Shown: one piece after another, positions 10,156 through 21,595 of the stretch
Numbering within the stretch: position 1 is the stretch's first letter
Layout of the letters: each line of letters starts with the position of its first letter
DNA from: Paraspadella gotoi
Taxonomy: Eukaryota > Chaetognatha
Assembly (NCBI GenBank): GCA_051294375.1
Contig: CM119271.1
Span: forward strand, 6,573,632 to 6,637,631
DNA length: 64,000 nt
Direction of reading: 5' to 3'
Notes under the pieces: generated by a model
Database searches by the model: none
What the model was told of the DNA's origin: nothing
Seen by the model: the letters and a program-made list of their open reading frames with translations, nothing else
Program-made: the position numbers and the translations under genes

Positions 10156-11681
10156 TCATCTGTGATGTAAGTAGAGCGCGACGACGACGAGGAGGAACGC
10201 CAGACAGAAAAAACCGTTGATTCTGAGGCCAAAGAGAATCATGGAGACGCTCGTCGAGATCATCATCGAGGAGGAAACGAGGAAGAGGCGGGCGATGTTG
10301 TTGGAATGCTTGAAGATGACGGACATGATGAGGCCACTCATTGCCTGGGTCCCAATCATGACCCAAGTCAAGAAGGTGAACCCGGTGAAGAGGTGTCGAC
10401 TATTCATTTCCACCGTCCCCGCGTTGTCGTGTTCTGTGACAAGGGACTCCACGAAGTAGGAGCCTCCGTTGAGGCCAACTCCAAAGGTGTAGAGCAGAAT
10501 GTTCTGAAGACTCAGCGGAAGCTGCTTTGACTTTTTGAGGATGTACTCGCTGAAGACGCCTAAAGAATTGTTGTGAAATTATTATCTATTTTTTTATTAG
10601 TATTATTATTTTAAAAATCGTTCTCTCGTTCCAAGCTTTTCGTCCGGACCAAACGAACCAGCCATGCCGGAGATGGAACAATAACAGACGATGAGAACGA
10701 GGCCAACCAAGGAAACGTGCATCTGACCCGCGTTCAATTGCCCGTCGAAGTACTGCATGAAAAAAGAGATGAGGTGAGGAAAAGTCTGGTACAATGCAAT
10801 GTGAGAAGGAAGAGAAAGAAACGGGACTGTAGAGAGAATGTCCAAGGCGAAAAGGTAAACGTGAACGCCTTGGGAGTTGGGACGAATGGGAATAACATTT
10901 ACGGTAAAAGAAGAGCATTATTAAATAGGCCTACTCACTGATCCGTTCGGTCCACTGGGCTGGGGAATAATGTATCCACCTAAGCTGTTAAAGACTCCGG
11001 CGAGAGTGAGAAGAAAGAGGGCGAACCATTTTATTCGGCTGAGCGGTTTCCGCAAAAATGTGCGATAAAGTAAAGCTGTCGTCGCTATTTTGAGATTTCC
11101 GAGTATCTGGAAATGATAATCAAATAATAATAAGAATACGTAATTACGTATATAGTATTAAGAGAATGAGGGAAAAATAGTGCAGCAAATGCGCCGAAAC
11201 AAACCTGGAAGCTCGCCGGATCCATATGAAGCTGGATGAAGTAAGAGAGATTGTTGTTGAGGGCGTAAAGCACGGCGGGCAGCGCAAAGGGCCAGACCTG
11301 CTGTACTAACGGCATTTGGATCTTCTTCCCGGAAGAGATTGAATATAGGGCGAAAAAAAACCCGCAGACGACCAGTTTGGTAAGCTCCGTCATCAGCACC
11401 ACCGACGAAGTGCTGAAGGGTATCTGGCCGTCAACCTCGCACAGATTAATGAAGACGGCGTGGGATCCATAGACGCAGGCGCCGACGACGAAGGTGAGCC
11501 GCCAGCCCCAAACTGAGGCGCGGGTGTTCAAAAAGGAAAAGGCGGGCGGCGGGCCTGGCTTGAGAACCGGTCCTTCACCTCGGATCGTTTGTTGATAGGA
11601 CGGCAAAACGCGCGCGTTGCGGTAAAGATCTTCGTCGACGATGTCGACTGAGTAAGAAAATTTTGGGCGCGGAGCGGACAT
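10156..11681 (-). CDS. SLC35A4: SLC35A4-like nucleotide-sugar transporter
   Basis: Four exons: 11205-11681, 10939-11106, 10659-10752, 10156-10559; 380 residues, phases consistent. A multi-spanning DMT-fold Golgi transporter. Matches to SLC35A4 include HAVFINLCEVDGQIPF, SSVVLMTELTKLVV, ALNNNLSYFIQLHMDP and the C-terminal SGLIMSVIFKHSNNIARL. SLC35A4 is an atypical SLC35A member; CDP-ribitol and other nucleotide-sugar substrates have been proposed for it. The approximately 55-residue N-terminal cytoplasmic tail is longer than in mammals. It is followed upstream by a second SLC35A gene on the same strand. Confidence 0.85.
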
Positions 11682-12059
11682 CGTGATAAATCGAACTTAA
11701 TCTCAAACTCGAGTATCACAGTTAATGCTTTTTTAACATTATACTAATGTGAGAAATTAATGATACACCGCTGAAAATATGAAATGAAAAATATTGAATT
11801 TCGCGTGACTTGTTTTTCGACGATTAAAACCGTCGAACTACTAATTGAAAATTGCAGATGCAGACTAGAGAAAAAAATTAACTAACTTCAAATTACATGG
11901 AATGAAAAAATTATCTTGTCATAAAATTAATCAAAGACGAATTAAATAAATACTAAACACAAAGTGTAAAAAATCAAACATAAGAATTGATCAAACGCCT
12001 ACATTCAACAAAAACCTCTGAAATATTGGGAGGTTAAAGCAAAATGTATAAGCAAGACT
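11682..12059. other. Gap between the two SLC35A genes
   Basis: AT-rich; no coding signal seen. Confidence 0.5.
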
Positions 12060-13506
12060 TTAAACGACGCTCTTAGTTTCAATTTGGGATGGTACTGGGG
12101 GCGGCAAAGGCGGGGGTGGCGACATATTATACATGAAAGTGGCACTGCTGACCAGCACGGCGCCAAGGGCGAAGAAGCTCCCTATGTGCGTCCCGAAGCA
12201 AACGTGAGAGCCTACCGTCGCTAGAAGAATCGCGGCGGCGGAACCGAAGTTTTTGATGATGTTGTCGGTGTACTTCATGACGAGGGAGATAATAAGGCCG
12301 CCTAGCGACTGGAAGCAGACGAGTCCGTAGACGACGGGATTGTATCCGTGGAAAAACCCATTGTTTCGGATGCCCTCAAAGTCGTTGGCTATCATGAGGC
12401 AAAAGGCCACCAGTGTGCAAAAGATGTACATTTGGAAGTTTTTCATCCAAAGAGAAGCTTCGGACTTGACTCCGCTGCCCTTTAGCAGTTTTTCGAAGTA
12501 TACGCCTGCGAAACCTGAGCAGCAGCAGGCGAGAGCGATGGCGGAGATGCCTTTGGCGTAGTTGTAGTGAGCATCGTCTGGTAAAAGAAATAACAATTAT
12601 CATGCTTAGATTCAATAGTTCAATTTAATTGAAGTGGTCTCATTTAACAAAATCTTGACTGACACGAAATAGTAAACTGACCTGGATTCATGGTTGCAGC
12701 TGTAGACGGTGATTTGTCAACTTTTTCAAGATTTACCAACGCCACGCCTATGAATTGAGGTGGACATATAATATACTAAATTCATTTTGAGATAAGGACA
12801 ATAGAAAATTACCAGCAGTAAGAACGAAAATTGAGATCCATTGTTTGACGCTCAATTGTTTGTTCATCATAAAAAACATTAGCACTGCTGTCGTAACAAT
12901 TTTAAACTGGTATGTAACTTGAAACGTGGCGGCATCAAGGTTTGACAGAGCGATGTAACTTAAATTATTCTGGAAAAAAAAAATTTATAGAGAGTTTGAA
13001 GTATGAACTAACAAACGGCGTCAGGAGTTAAAATAAGGTACCTGTAGAGCGTAGACAAGCGAGGGCACTGCCATCTTAAGGGTCTCCTTTTTGTTAGATA
13101 AAACGTGATTTTGAATTCCTTCCCATAAATCTTTAAGGCTGCAGGCGTTCTCCCAAAAGAAAAGAACTAGAACTGTAACACTGGGGAAACAGAAGTTAAA
13201 GTTAGAGAATGTTAAATGTTGGATTGTCTGGTTTTAATTCTACTGATATTGTAAAGGCTTACACTAATTTTTGAAATTCCGCGAGAACCACGGCAGTGGT
13301 GGAGTAATACATAGGACCAGAAGTGACACGGGTGTAGCGAATGAGCAGCACAACCAGCGCCGCATTCATCACCATGATAACGAGGATGAGTGCTTTCCCA
13401 GGAAGGGATTGGGCGAATTTCTATAATAAATTCAAAGTGACGGTTAAGTGTGGAGAGAGCGGAACTGCAACGAGCGACGTCGTGAACAAACCTGAAGTGC
13501 CGACAT
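12060..13506 (-). CDS. SLC35A2/A3-like UDP-sugar transporter
   Basis: Six exons: 13492-13506, 13263-13420, 13042-13180, 12813-12969, 12682-12747, 12060-12577; 350 residues. The first exon has only five codons (MSALQ). Family signatures are YYSTTAVVLAEFQKL, ALSNLDAATFQVTYQFKI, SGFAGVYFEKLLKG, KNGFF-type NNGFFHGYN and QSLGGLIISLVMKYTDNI. These place it with the Golgi UDP-GlcNAc (SLC35A3) and UDP-Gal (SLC35A2) antiporters that supply glycosyltransferases. I cannot separate A2 from A3 by eye. The C-terminus has a Pro-rich tail not typical of either. Confidence 0.85.
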
Positions 13507-14429
13507 GATATCCGATTTCTTCTTCGAAATTCTAACTCAAGTACAATTAACCGTCAAAGGAAAAATCAGTTACTACCCCATCTATGACATATTGCGTGAG
13601 ACCGGATAAGAATGAACGATTGTGAAAAATAACCTTCAGACTTTTAATTAACTTGTAGAAAACTGTAGTACAAGAATTAAACTGAGTCGTAATCAAGTAA
13701 AAAAAACATAATGGAATGGATACATGGCACAAAAACTAAAAAAGAAAAAAATGTGACAGCTAGTGACGTAGTTAGCAATAAAAACAAAACGACTGTAGTT
13801 GTTTTTAAAAAAGTATATACAGCCGCTGGAACCACGAAAATCTCTCAAGAGCCGACTTTTGTACATTTATGCAAAGGGTTTGAAAACCGAAAATAATTGG
13901 GAAACGCTAGCATTTGTTTGGTCTAGACGGCCACAACGCGACATGCAAATTTATAAGCATTTGTTTGTATAAGAGTATTTTTCTTAAGGATTTCCCACTC
14001 AAAATAAAAAAATCATTAAATTATGCTTTTTTGTGGCCCCCCCCCCTGCTCAGCCAGAAAGACGCCCGTCCCTGATTAACAGGAGCGCCGAGAATATTTT
14101 AAAATACATGGAGTAGTCGGTACATAAACTATACTTTTTTTTAGTTTTGAAAACAAAAGTGTTTTTAATTTAACTACTATAATCGTTGGCTTCGATCGTT
14201 AAACGAACATTAGACGGGGAGGGTGAAAATCGAAATCTCGCTTTGCCATTTATTTCACCGCAAAATTCGCGCTTTATTGACATATAACGGCATATCGATA
14301 TTATCGGTAATCAGGAGTCTATGGAACACAAAAAAAAAATGGAAACGATGACATCTTGTTGTAAAAAAAATGGAGCGAAGTTTGGGATTAAAGAGTTTCT
14401 TCGTTCATCGCCGCCGCAGTTGACGTGGA
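13507..14429. other. Gap between SLC35A2/A3-like and MRE11
   Basis: About 0.9 kb, AT-rich, with a C9 homopolymer near 14037. No gene or RNA recognised. Confidence 0.5.
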
Positions 14430-17400
14430 TCAACGCCTCCGTTTCTTCGGCGACGACATTGGCCGATACTCGTCGTCGTCTTCGTCGGAAAACTGATCCA
14501 CGTAATAACTTTTGTTGGCGCGAGATTTTCTTTAAAAAAAAAAAATAAGAGAAATGGTCAAACTCGCTCGACGGAAAATTGATTCCTAAATTTCCTTCCT
14601 GAATAGATTTCATAGTACCTTGCTGGCTGCGGGGCCCGCGGTGGCAGGTCAGGAATGTCGTTGAGGACGACGTAAGGTATGCCCCTTTCGTTGATGGCGC
14701 CGCCGAGTTTGGAAACAGTTGTGGGCTTGGGCTTGGCAGCACCCTTGCCACGCTTCACCGAGGGCAGCACCATAACTTCGACGTCCTCCACGTCCGGTTC
14801 CCTGGCACGTTTAGCGAGCAGACGCGCCTTCTTGTCTGTCGCGACCTTGACGGCCTCGTCGAGGACGCGTTGCTCGTCGTCGTCGACGTCGCCCTCCACG
14901 CGCGCAGACATGAGGGCGGCAAGCTCCTGCGAGACTTCATCTCTGGCGAAACGGGAAAGAAGTTCAAGTATCATAAGATATAAATGAAATTAACTGATGT
15001 AAAACAAAATATTGGACAATTAGTATAAGCGCATCATGTCGTTACAAATTGCACAATAATAATTTCACAAAATTTCAGAGTAAAAGAAATGAATATCTCT
15101 TACCGGTTCAAATCTGTGATATTGAGTTTGTTCTCCATCTTGGCTTGAACGTTCTCCAACTGCTTGTACACGTATTCTGAGAGAGAATCAGTCAGATTGT
15201 TCTCCGCGTAACAACACATCGCTGACGTTAACGCCTCCTTGGCGTAGATGCCCATTGATGACTTATCGTTAGAGTCCTTATAATAAAACGACAATAAAAA
15301 TAAACTAACTGATAATCATATTTCAGAACCATTATTGACAAAAACCCTTATTTGTCACCTTAAAGTAGTTTTGCACCAAATCGCTCATGGCGCCGACTTC
15401 GTCTACGACAGATTCGTCGTGACCGCCCTTTATGTCTTCCTGATAAAAGCTTACATCCTCCTTCACATCCGGTTTAGTTTCTTCCACCGGTTCCGGCAGG
15501 GGCGCCTCAGTTTCCATCGTTTCCTGCTCTGTTCCGTTAATCGCGGCGCCGTTGATAACAGAGTCCATTAGTGTTTCTTTATCTTCGTGACCGTTACCGT
15601 TTATTGCCTAAATTAGTGTTGGGAAAGAAAACTACGTAGATTGCTAAGAAACATGAATGTATTTTCTATATCAATGGTAAATACTTAGACACATTTTTTT
15701 CCGCAACAAACATGTCATAGAAACTTCGGAAAACCACCATTCGATTCGAAATAAAATTCTCTTTCGTTTGGTATATAATTTAATTAATTTCTAAAAATAT
15801 TTCGCTTGACCCAGGCGAGTTGAAAGCAACTAGGTAACAACATCCAAATTGGAACTCTTTCTCAGTTACAATATTTATTATTTTTCGATATAATTTAGTT
15901 AATTATTAAATTTCTGTGACTGATAGATAGTTATTCTTTGTTAATTTATTAAGAATAATATTTTTTTACAGACAGTCCATTAATCATGAACACTCGTTCT
16001 GCTACAGGGGCCCGAGTTTCCTCTGTTTGCCGAATTTGGTATTTGCAAGCGCTTAGCGAACTTTCGACCACCGCCGGCAGAACCACCAAAAGGGGCAGCA
16101 GTATTGGAACAGTTCTTTGACATTTTTTACACTCATCCCAAAAACCAACGAGATAAAAATGAGACTGCTTATGTCGTAGCTCTAGAATTAATTAACCTTT
16201 GGAAACTGGGTGACGCGCGAATCCCTTTGCTTCACCTGAAAACAATTCGGAAGAACTAAGGAAGAACTAAGGAAAAAGATTACTATGTCATATTTTTAGT
16301 AGAATATGAGTAGAGTAAAATTAGATAAATAATTATGCACAAAATGCTTTGTAGTTTGCAGATTTATTTAGATTTTAGAAATCAATTATCATTATATTGC
16401 CAAAAGCACACTCATAATAAAATTAATATGAAGTCAGTTGATCTCGTCTCTTTTTCTTTGGCAAAGAAGCTCAACTTCACATGACAAAAAGGCTAAGCAC
16501 GATACATCACGCTCGTTGGATGGGTAGCTGCCTCTACATTCTCAAAATGCTGATCGTTGGTGATTCTTTTGTTTTGAGTCACCAGCAGAAAATGGATGTC
16601 TTCGTGATGTCTTATTACATCTTGTACATTCAATTTTATTACTGGTTCTGCTGTCCATTCATGGGGATGCTCCATTCCTTACTCTCTCCCTTTATGAAGA
16701 TCTAATGGCGTGGCGATCAAGGGATCGCGATGGGGCCCATGCTGGACTAAGAAAGATTGATTTACATACCGAATATCTTTCTGGCCACTCGGTTATTCTC
16801 GCTTTGGCTTCAAAAAAAGTCTCAAACTCAACTAGAATGTCGATGGCTGAAGCCCTCTTGAGCTCTGAAAAGGTCCAAGTAGAAATGGGAAAGCCGGAAA
16901 TACCATGCGTATATGAAAACAGCAAATTAGAAGATTACGTTTCGGCTGATTCATGGTTATTTTTTCAGGTTCATTTGCAATATTTTATCAATAATTTTTA
17001 TATTATTATATCTAATTTCAATGACTATTATATTTATTACACAACTTTGTCACTTTGAGCCATCTTTTTTGTCGAAACCTGTGGAAGAATGTAATGATAA
17101 CGTCAACTACCACTCATTCTGCAAGCTTGTAAATGGATTTTCGCCACTCAATGATGCTGCAGAGAGGGTGGTTAAATTTGCAAGTGATTACAATGGTTCA
17201 ATAACCCGTAAAAAATGCAACATGAAGCAATGCTTCAGGGCGTTGAAGAACATTGTCGATCTCACCCTAAGCCAAACAAAGTGTCTTATGAACTTCAAGT
17301 TTAAAGATTCAGTTAACAATAACAACGCAAGAATTGTTTGCCTCTTGCCGTCACTTTCATGAGAGAAGATAAATTGGTTTAAAAATATTTAAAATTACAC

Positions 17401-19983
17401 TTCCGGTATATTTTGCTTAATACTTTTTATTTAATTTTTAATAAATTACAACTACATCGGATTTTTACATTCATTTCAATCTATAATGATTAAAAACATC
17501 ACATAAGATCCCTTCAACGTTTCAAAATATACGTAAATCAATGAATCTGACGCATGTGGAACTTTGACGCCGCTGGGTCAAGCGAAATCTTTCAAGAAGT
17601 TTAATCATATAGCACATCATTCGAAAGAGAATTTTATTTCGAATCGAATGGTGGTTTTCCAAGTTTCTATGACAATTTGTTGCGGAAAAAAATGTGTCTA
17701 GTAAATACCACCTTCATTCTTTAAAGCTCACCTCTCGTAAGATATCTCCGTTCTGCTCTGATTGGATGGTTTCGCCGGTCGCGGGTTCGGCGACCGGATG
17801 TTTTAAGTCGGTCGCCGGAGAAAACTCTGTCGTTGGGGCTGGGGGAGAGCGACGGGCGTAGGGATTCAAGTGACGCGGTCGACGTTGGCAAAAGACGACG
17901 ACGTCCTTGGGGTTGGCGACTCGGCCCTCGAATGATTGAGAAAAGCTGAGAACCAAATTCATTCAGATTAGAGAAGGTTTAGAGAGGAAATCTTAAGTTT
18001 CAAATTGAAAACGTGTTTTAACACCTGCATAGATTAAAGGTCTCGAAGGCTCCTCGCCCGTCAGCCGATGTCTTATTGACTTTTAACTTAATAAGGGGCT
18101 CCTTGGGCTGGATTCCGTTGTGCTCGGCGGCGGCTTGGGAGATCATTTCTTCAATTTGATGCCGACAAATATTTTCCACCTTAAAAAAAAATAAATATAC
18201 ATATTTATTATTGATTGATTGATTTCTGATTGATTGATTGATACATAAAACATGAAGAAAATAAATCAAAAGGCAGAGAGCATTTTGATAAAAATTTATC
18301 AAAGCTTAATCAGAATACAACAATATGCAAATGAGCAAATTAAACTGCTTCAAGCATACTTGCGTTTTGACGTCGAGCTCCGTGTTGGACGTGTCCACCA
18401 GATCTGCCAATCGAATTTCCCGCGAGTAAAACTGCCGAACGGTTTGCAGAGGAATCTTTTCTACCTTGAACTGTTTTTCTTCTTGGCCGTCGTCGGTCTT
18501 TGAAAGAAAACAAAAACTTCAATTATGTCATCAGGCCAAGAACATTTGAAAAAACGTCAATTATGTCATCAGGCCAAGAACATTTGAAAAAAACTTCTCA
18601 AACATGTCTCACCAACAACGTAGCGACTCGAAGGAGCCCGAGATGCTTTCTGCCTACGTCTTCGTCGTGGAGTTTGACGTGGATGGTGCTGCCAGGCTGG
18701 GTGACGTGGAAGTGCTGCTGCTCGTTCCATTCCGCATCGACGCGACAATCGGCCTCGTGGCCCCAAATAACAAGGTCCATCAGCGCATCTGAGAGAAAAG
18801 CGAAAAAAAAATAACCTTTTGAAAATATTGGAACATTGGGCAGGAGTATTGATGAGAACGGAGAAGCATCGCTCAGAATAAAAAAAGTAAACAAATAGAA
18901 GAAAGAAAAAAAGAAAAAAGTAAAAAGTTACCGATGCTTTCTTCCGCCACGCCCTTCCCTCCCGAATCCTCTTCCGACTTCCGACGATTCTGATGTAGCA
19001 GAAAAATGTTGAACCAGTTCTGAGGTTTGTCGTCTGGATGAGACCCCAAGTGAACTTTGCCATTTTCGAGCAACCGGTTTAATCTATTAAAAATAGGGGA
19101 AAGAAAATTAATAGAAAAAGAGAACAAAAAAACGAATGTGAGGAAATGTAGGGAAGGAGAGGGAACGGGAAAAAATAGGGAGAAAGTGGAGGGAAAATAG
19201 AAAAAAGGAGAAAAAATAGGAGGAAAAAAGGCAGGAGAAAAACAGAAGGGAATCCAATTATGTCAAACGAGAAACAGATATTATCTAAAATGTAATAATT
19301 TCATACTCGCCTTCCTTCGTTCATGGCTCCAAGGCCAAACATGGCCAATTTAGTGATGCCCTTTTGAAGAAGGAAGGGTTTGACGATGACCTCGTCGGCG
19401 ACGTTAGTCTTCCCAAAGTAGTTGATGAGACCCGCCGTGTGGAGGACATTTAAGATGCTGAGCCCGTCGTTGCGTGAGCCGATGCCTTATACGAAATTCA
19501 ATCAAATACGTAACCGTAAAAAACCGTAAAAATAAAGGAAAAATGCGAAGGAAATAGTCAGTAATATATTTTTTAAATTCTATTTTTCCCGCCATTCTCA
19601 CCGACTGGATCGTCGTGAACACCGTGAATGGAGAAAACTGGGAGGGCCACGTTGAGGTTGGGGTCTTTGAAGTTGGCGGCGGGGACGCCGGTCTCCTCGG
19701 CGCCGACCACATCAAAGTCGGAATTGCGTTGGCCCAGGCAGTGACTACGAAGGGCGCGAACGGCGCCGTCCACAATCTGTTTGGGAGGGTTGCTCTGGTG
19801 GAAAAGGTCCCCGCCGAGGAGGACAAAGTCTACGCCGCGCTCGCGACCCACGCGGAGGATCTCCTCGAACGTGTTCAAGGAATCTCGGGATCGGATGGGG
19901 TCTTTGTGGCCGAAGCCCAAGTGGACGTCTGAGGCGAAGAGAATCTCGAAGACGTCCTGAGGACATCGATCGGGTTCGGCCAT
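14430..19983 (-). CDS. MRE11: MRE11 double-strand-break repair protein with altered nuclease site
   Basis: Eleven exons: 19602-19983, 19311-19485, 18932-19083, 18613-18788, 18360-18497, 18025-18179, 17732-17945, 15359-15607, 15104-15276, 14619-14942, 14430-14529; 745 residues (human 708). Core of the MRN complex for break sensing and end resection. It has a phosphoesterase domain, a capping domain (IPLQTVRQFY, FEGRVANPKD) and an acidic-then-basic C-terminus. Metal ligands D19, H21, D59, H216 and H247 are present. The motif usually read GNHDD is GVHDD here (V122), and GHEHE is GHEAD (A249), so two of seven ligands are missing although the frame is intact. Intron 2 is GC-AG; intron 7 holds a transposon. 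The start ATG at 19983 is preferred over the upstream open frame. Confidence 0.93.
15677..15684. repeat. Left copy of candidate target-site duplication
   Basis: GTAAATAC, identical to 17701-17708 at the other end of the inverted-repeat element in MRE11 intron 7. An 8-bp duplication fits hAT- or P-like cut-and-paste transposons. Confidence 0.7.
16008..16259 (+). pseudogene. Transposon-encoded protein fragment 1
   Basis: Open frame starting PEFPLFAEFGICKRL and ending KTIRKN before TAA. It lacks an obvious ATG, so it is either a spliced exon or a decayed remnant. The segment VVALELINLWKLGDARIP resembles, from memory, an uncharacterised protein family common in arthropods and cnidarians. Transposase function is inferred only from its position between the inverted repeats. 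Confidence 0.45.
16481..17362 (+). pseudogene. Transposon-encoded protein fragments 2-4
   Basis: Three consecutive open segments in different frames. 16481-16705 includes HHARWMGSCLYILKMLIV. 16705 to about 16970 includes YLSGHSVILALASKK. About 17060-17362 includes FSPLNDAAERVVKFASDYN. Their order matches one longer protein family remembered from invertebrates. An intron-like stretch (GT at about 16968, AG near 17059) may join the last two; the others are separated by stops or shifts, so decay is likely. Confidence 0.45.
17701..17708. repeat. Right copy of candidate target-site duplication
   Basis: GTAAATAC, matching 15677-15684. Confidence 0.7.
18521..18596. repeat. 38-bp tandem duplication in MRE11 intron 4
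   Basis: Two near-identical copies of a unit beginning AATTATGTCATCAGGCC, starting at 18521 and 18559. They fill most of the 115-bp intron. Confidence 0.9.
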
Positions 19984-20150
19984 CGTTTTTTTAGTTTGTT
20001 TTTGCAAGTTCTTTGTTTAAAAAAACAATAAAAAGACATAGCATGACAAAAACAGTACACATGTAAAGATTTTTTTAAGTCGTCATTGTATCCGAACGAA
20101 GTTACGACGAAAAAGGCAAGGGAGAGACAAAAAGGCACGATGATATCATA

Positions 20151-21279
20151 TCACTGTAAGGCGAGCATCCGAACTTCGAACAAGTCCTTGGGGAATTTCT
20201 TTTGTTTTTCGTCTTTAACGATTCGAAAGCCACTTCGGTGAATGAGGTCCTTGAGCTGCGACAGAGGACGAGTGTAACTCGAATCTTCTTTGTCAAACTC
20301 CAACTTTTTCGCCACATTTTCTTTAACCACCATGACCCCGTTTGGAGCCAAGCCTGGAAATGTAATAAAAAAGAAGCCGTCATAACATAAAAATAATAAG
20401 AAATAAATCTATAGATATGCTAAATCTTCAATTTATGATTTCAAACACGAAAGAACAAAAACGAACGTTCCCTCACCTTCCCGACACCGCCTGAAAAATT
20501 CAACCAAATGGTCATCAGTCAAGTGACCCAAGACCCACTGCGACCAGATGACGTCGTAAGCCCCCTTCTCGGGGCAAAAGTCTTGTAGTCCGCTGCAAAA
20601 GCATCGGTCGAGGCGGCCGCCGTCGGGCAGCGCAGCAAAGTCCGCCTTGGCTTGAGTCAGGAAATCAGCGTTGAGTTCGACCAGGTCGATCTTGTCGAAG
20701 AAAGGAAGAAAGAGCAACTTGGAAATTCGTCCGATGCCCGCCCCGCAGTCAAGGACTCGACTGATCCCGGTGCGCCCGCCCGATGAGGTCAGGAATGGGA
20801 GAAGAAAGCCTTTCGAACTAAATACGTCAGAAAATATAGAAAATTAGACTTAGAGGTGAGCTCTCTACAATAAATACCGCTCATCAAGCATTGAAAACAA
20901 AAACGACAACTAATTAAAGATAAAAAAGCAAATTAAATTCAATTATACACCGGGTGTTGCCAGGAAAAAAAAAAAAAAATAAAACTAAGGACAAAAAAAA
21001 AATTCAAAAAGTCATGAGGGGGAAAAACGAGAAATAAAAGAAAGGAAAAAAGATAAATAGCAAGCAAGAAAAAAATAAAAAGACAAGAAGGGCGTTACCT
21101 GTGTATGTCGATAGGCGAAATACTTTGGAATCCTCCCAACATTCCTTGATCGGTGGCCGGAATCTTAGACCAATATTTCGACGCATTCTCGTAAAACTGG
21201 GACAATAAGTATTGTTTCTCGCTTTTTAAAATATCAATTAACAGCGTCAACGTTTGCTTACTTCGTTTTCAATTTCCAT
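20151..21279 (-). CDS. NTMT1: NTMT1, protein alpha-N-terminal methyltransferase
   Basis: Four exons: 21262-21279, 21099-21196, 20477-20817, 20151-20353; 219 residues (human 223). SAM-dependent enzyme that methylates the alpha-amine of proteins starting X-Pro-Lys/Arg once Met is removed, for example RCC1. The SAM motif is VLDCGAGIGR. Substrate-pocket and family motifs include YWSKIPAT, QGMLGG, CSGLQDFCPE, YDVIWSQWVLGHL and APNGVMVVKEN. Exon 1 is only six codons. The ATG is preceded by TTTTCTCAAG, a possible acceptor ending one base before it. The next gene upstream, TFIP11, ends 316 bp away. Confidence 0.93.
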
Positions 21280-21595
21280 CCTTGAGAAAATTTGGCAAAG
21301 CCGTCGCTGAGTTTCGAGTTTTTTTTTAATAATTGTTTTCACTTCATTGGTTATCAATCTCATTGAAGAAGTTTTCGAAAACTTGACATGTTTTCCTTTT
21401 TAGTAACTTAAAGATAAATTTGACTATTCTAACGGAAAATTGAAAAAAAAAAAAAAAAAACGGGGGGGGAAAAATGCGGAACGGGTGAAAAGCTGAGAGT
21501 CCATCGAACGGTTATGACTAAAAGTGAAAGGTGAAAAATTCACGTTTTACGTCGCAAACGAAGCAATTTTTTTAAAATTATCCTATAAAACGGAA
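21280..21595. other. Gap between NTMT1 and TFIP11
   Basis: AT-rich, with an A18 run followed by G8 near 21443-21470. No gene seen. Confidence 0.5.

Larger units (their letters stand above)
15685..17700 (+). mobile_element. DNA transposon with long terminal inverted repeats, in MRE11 intron 7
   Basis: About 2.0 kb. The left end 15685-15826 and right end 17562-17700 are imperfect inverted repeats of about 140 bp, starting TAGACACATTTTTTTCCGC and including a shared TTTCGCTTGACCCAG. The 8-bp GTAAATAC flanks both sides. Coding fragments lie inside on the plus strand, opposite to MRE11. The right end lies only about 31 bp from the intron's 5' splice site. The element family is not recognised. Confidence 0.85.

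Noticed and set aside
19299-19306. GT donor (GTATGA) for MRE11 intron 2
   Set aside because: Breaks frame with exon 3 and inserts a residue; the GC donor at 19310 restores the family sequence.
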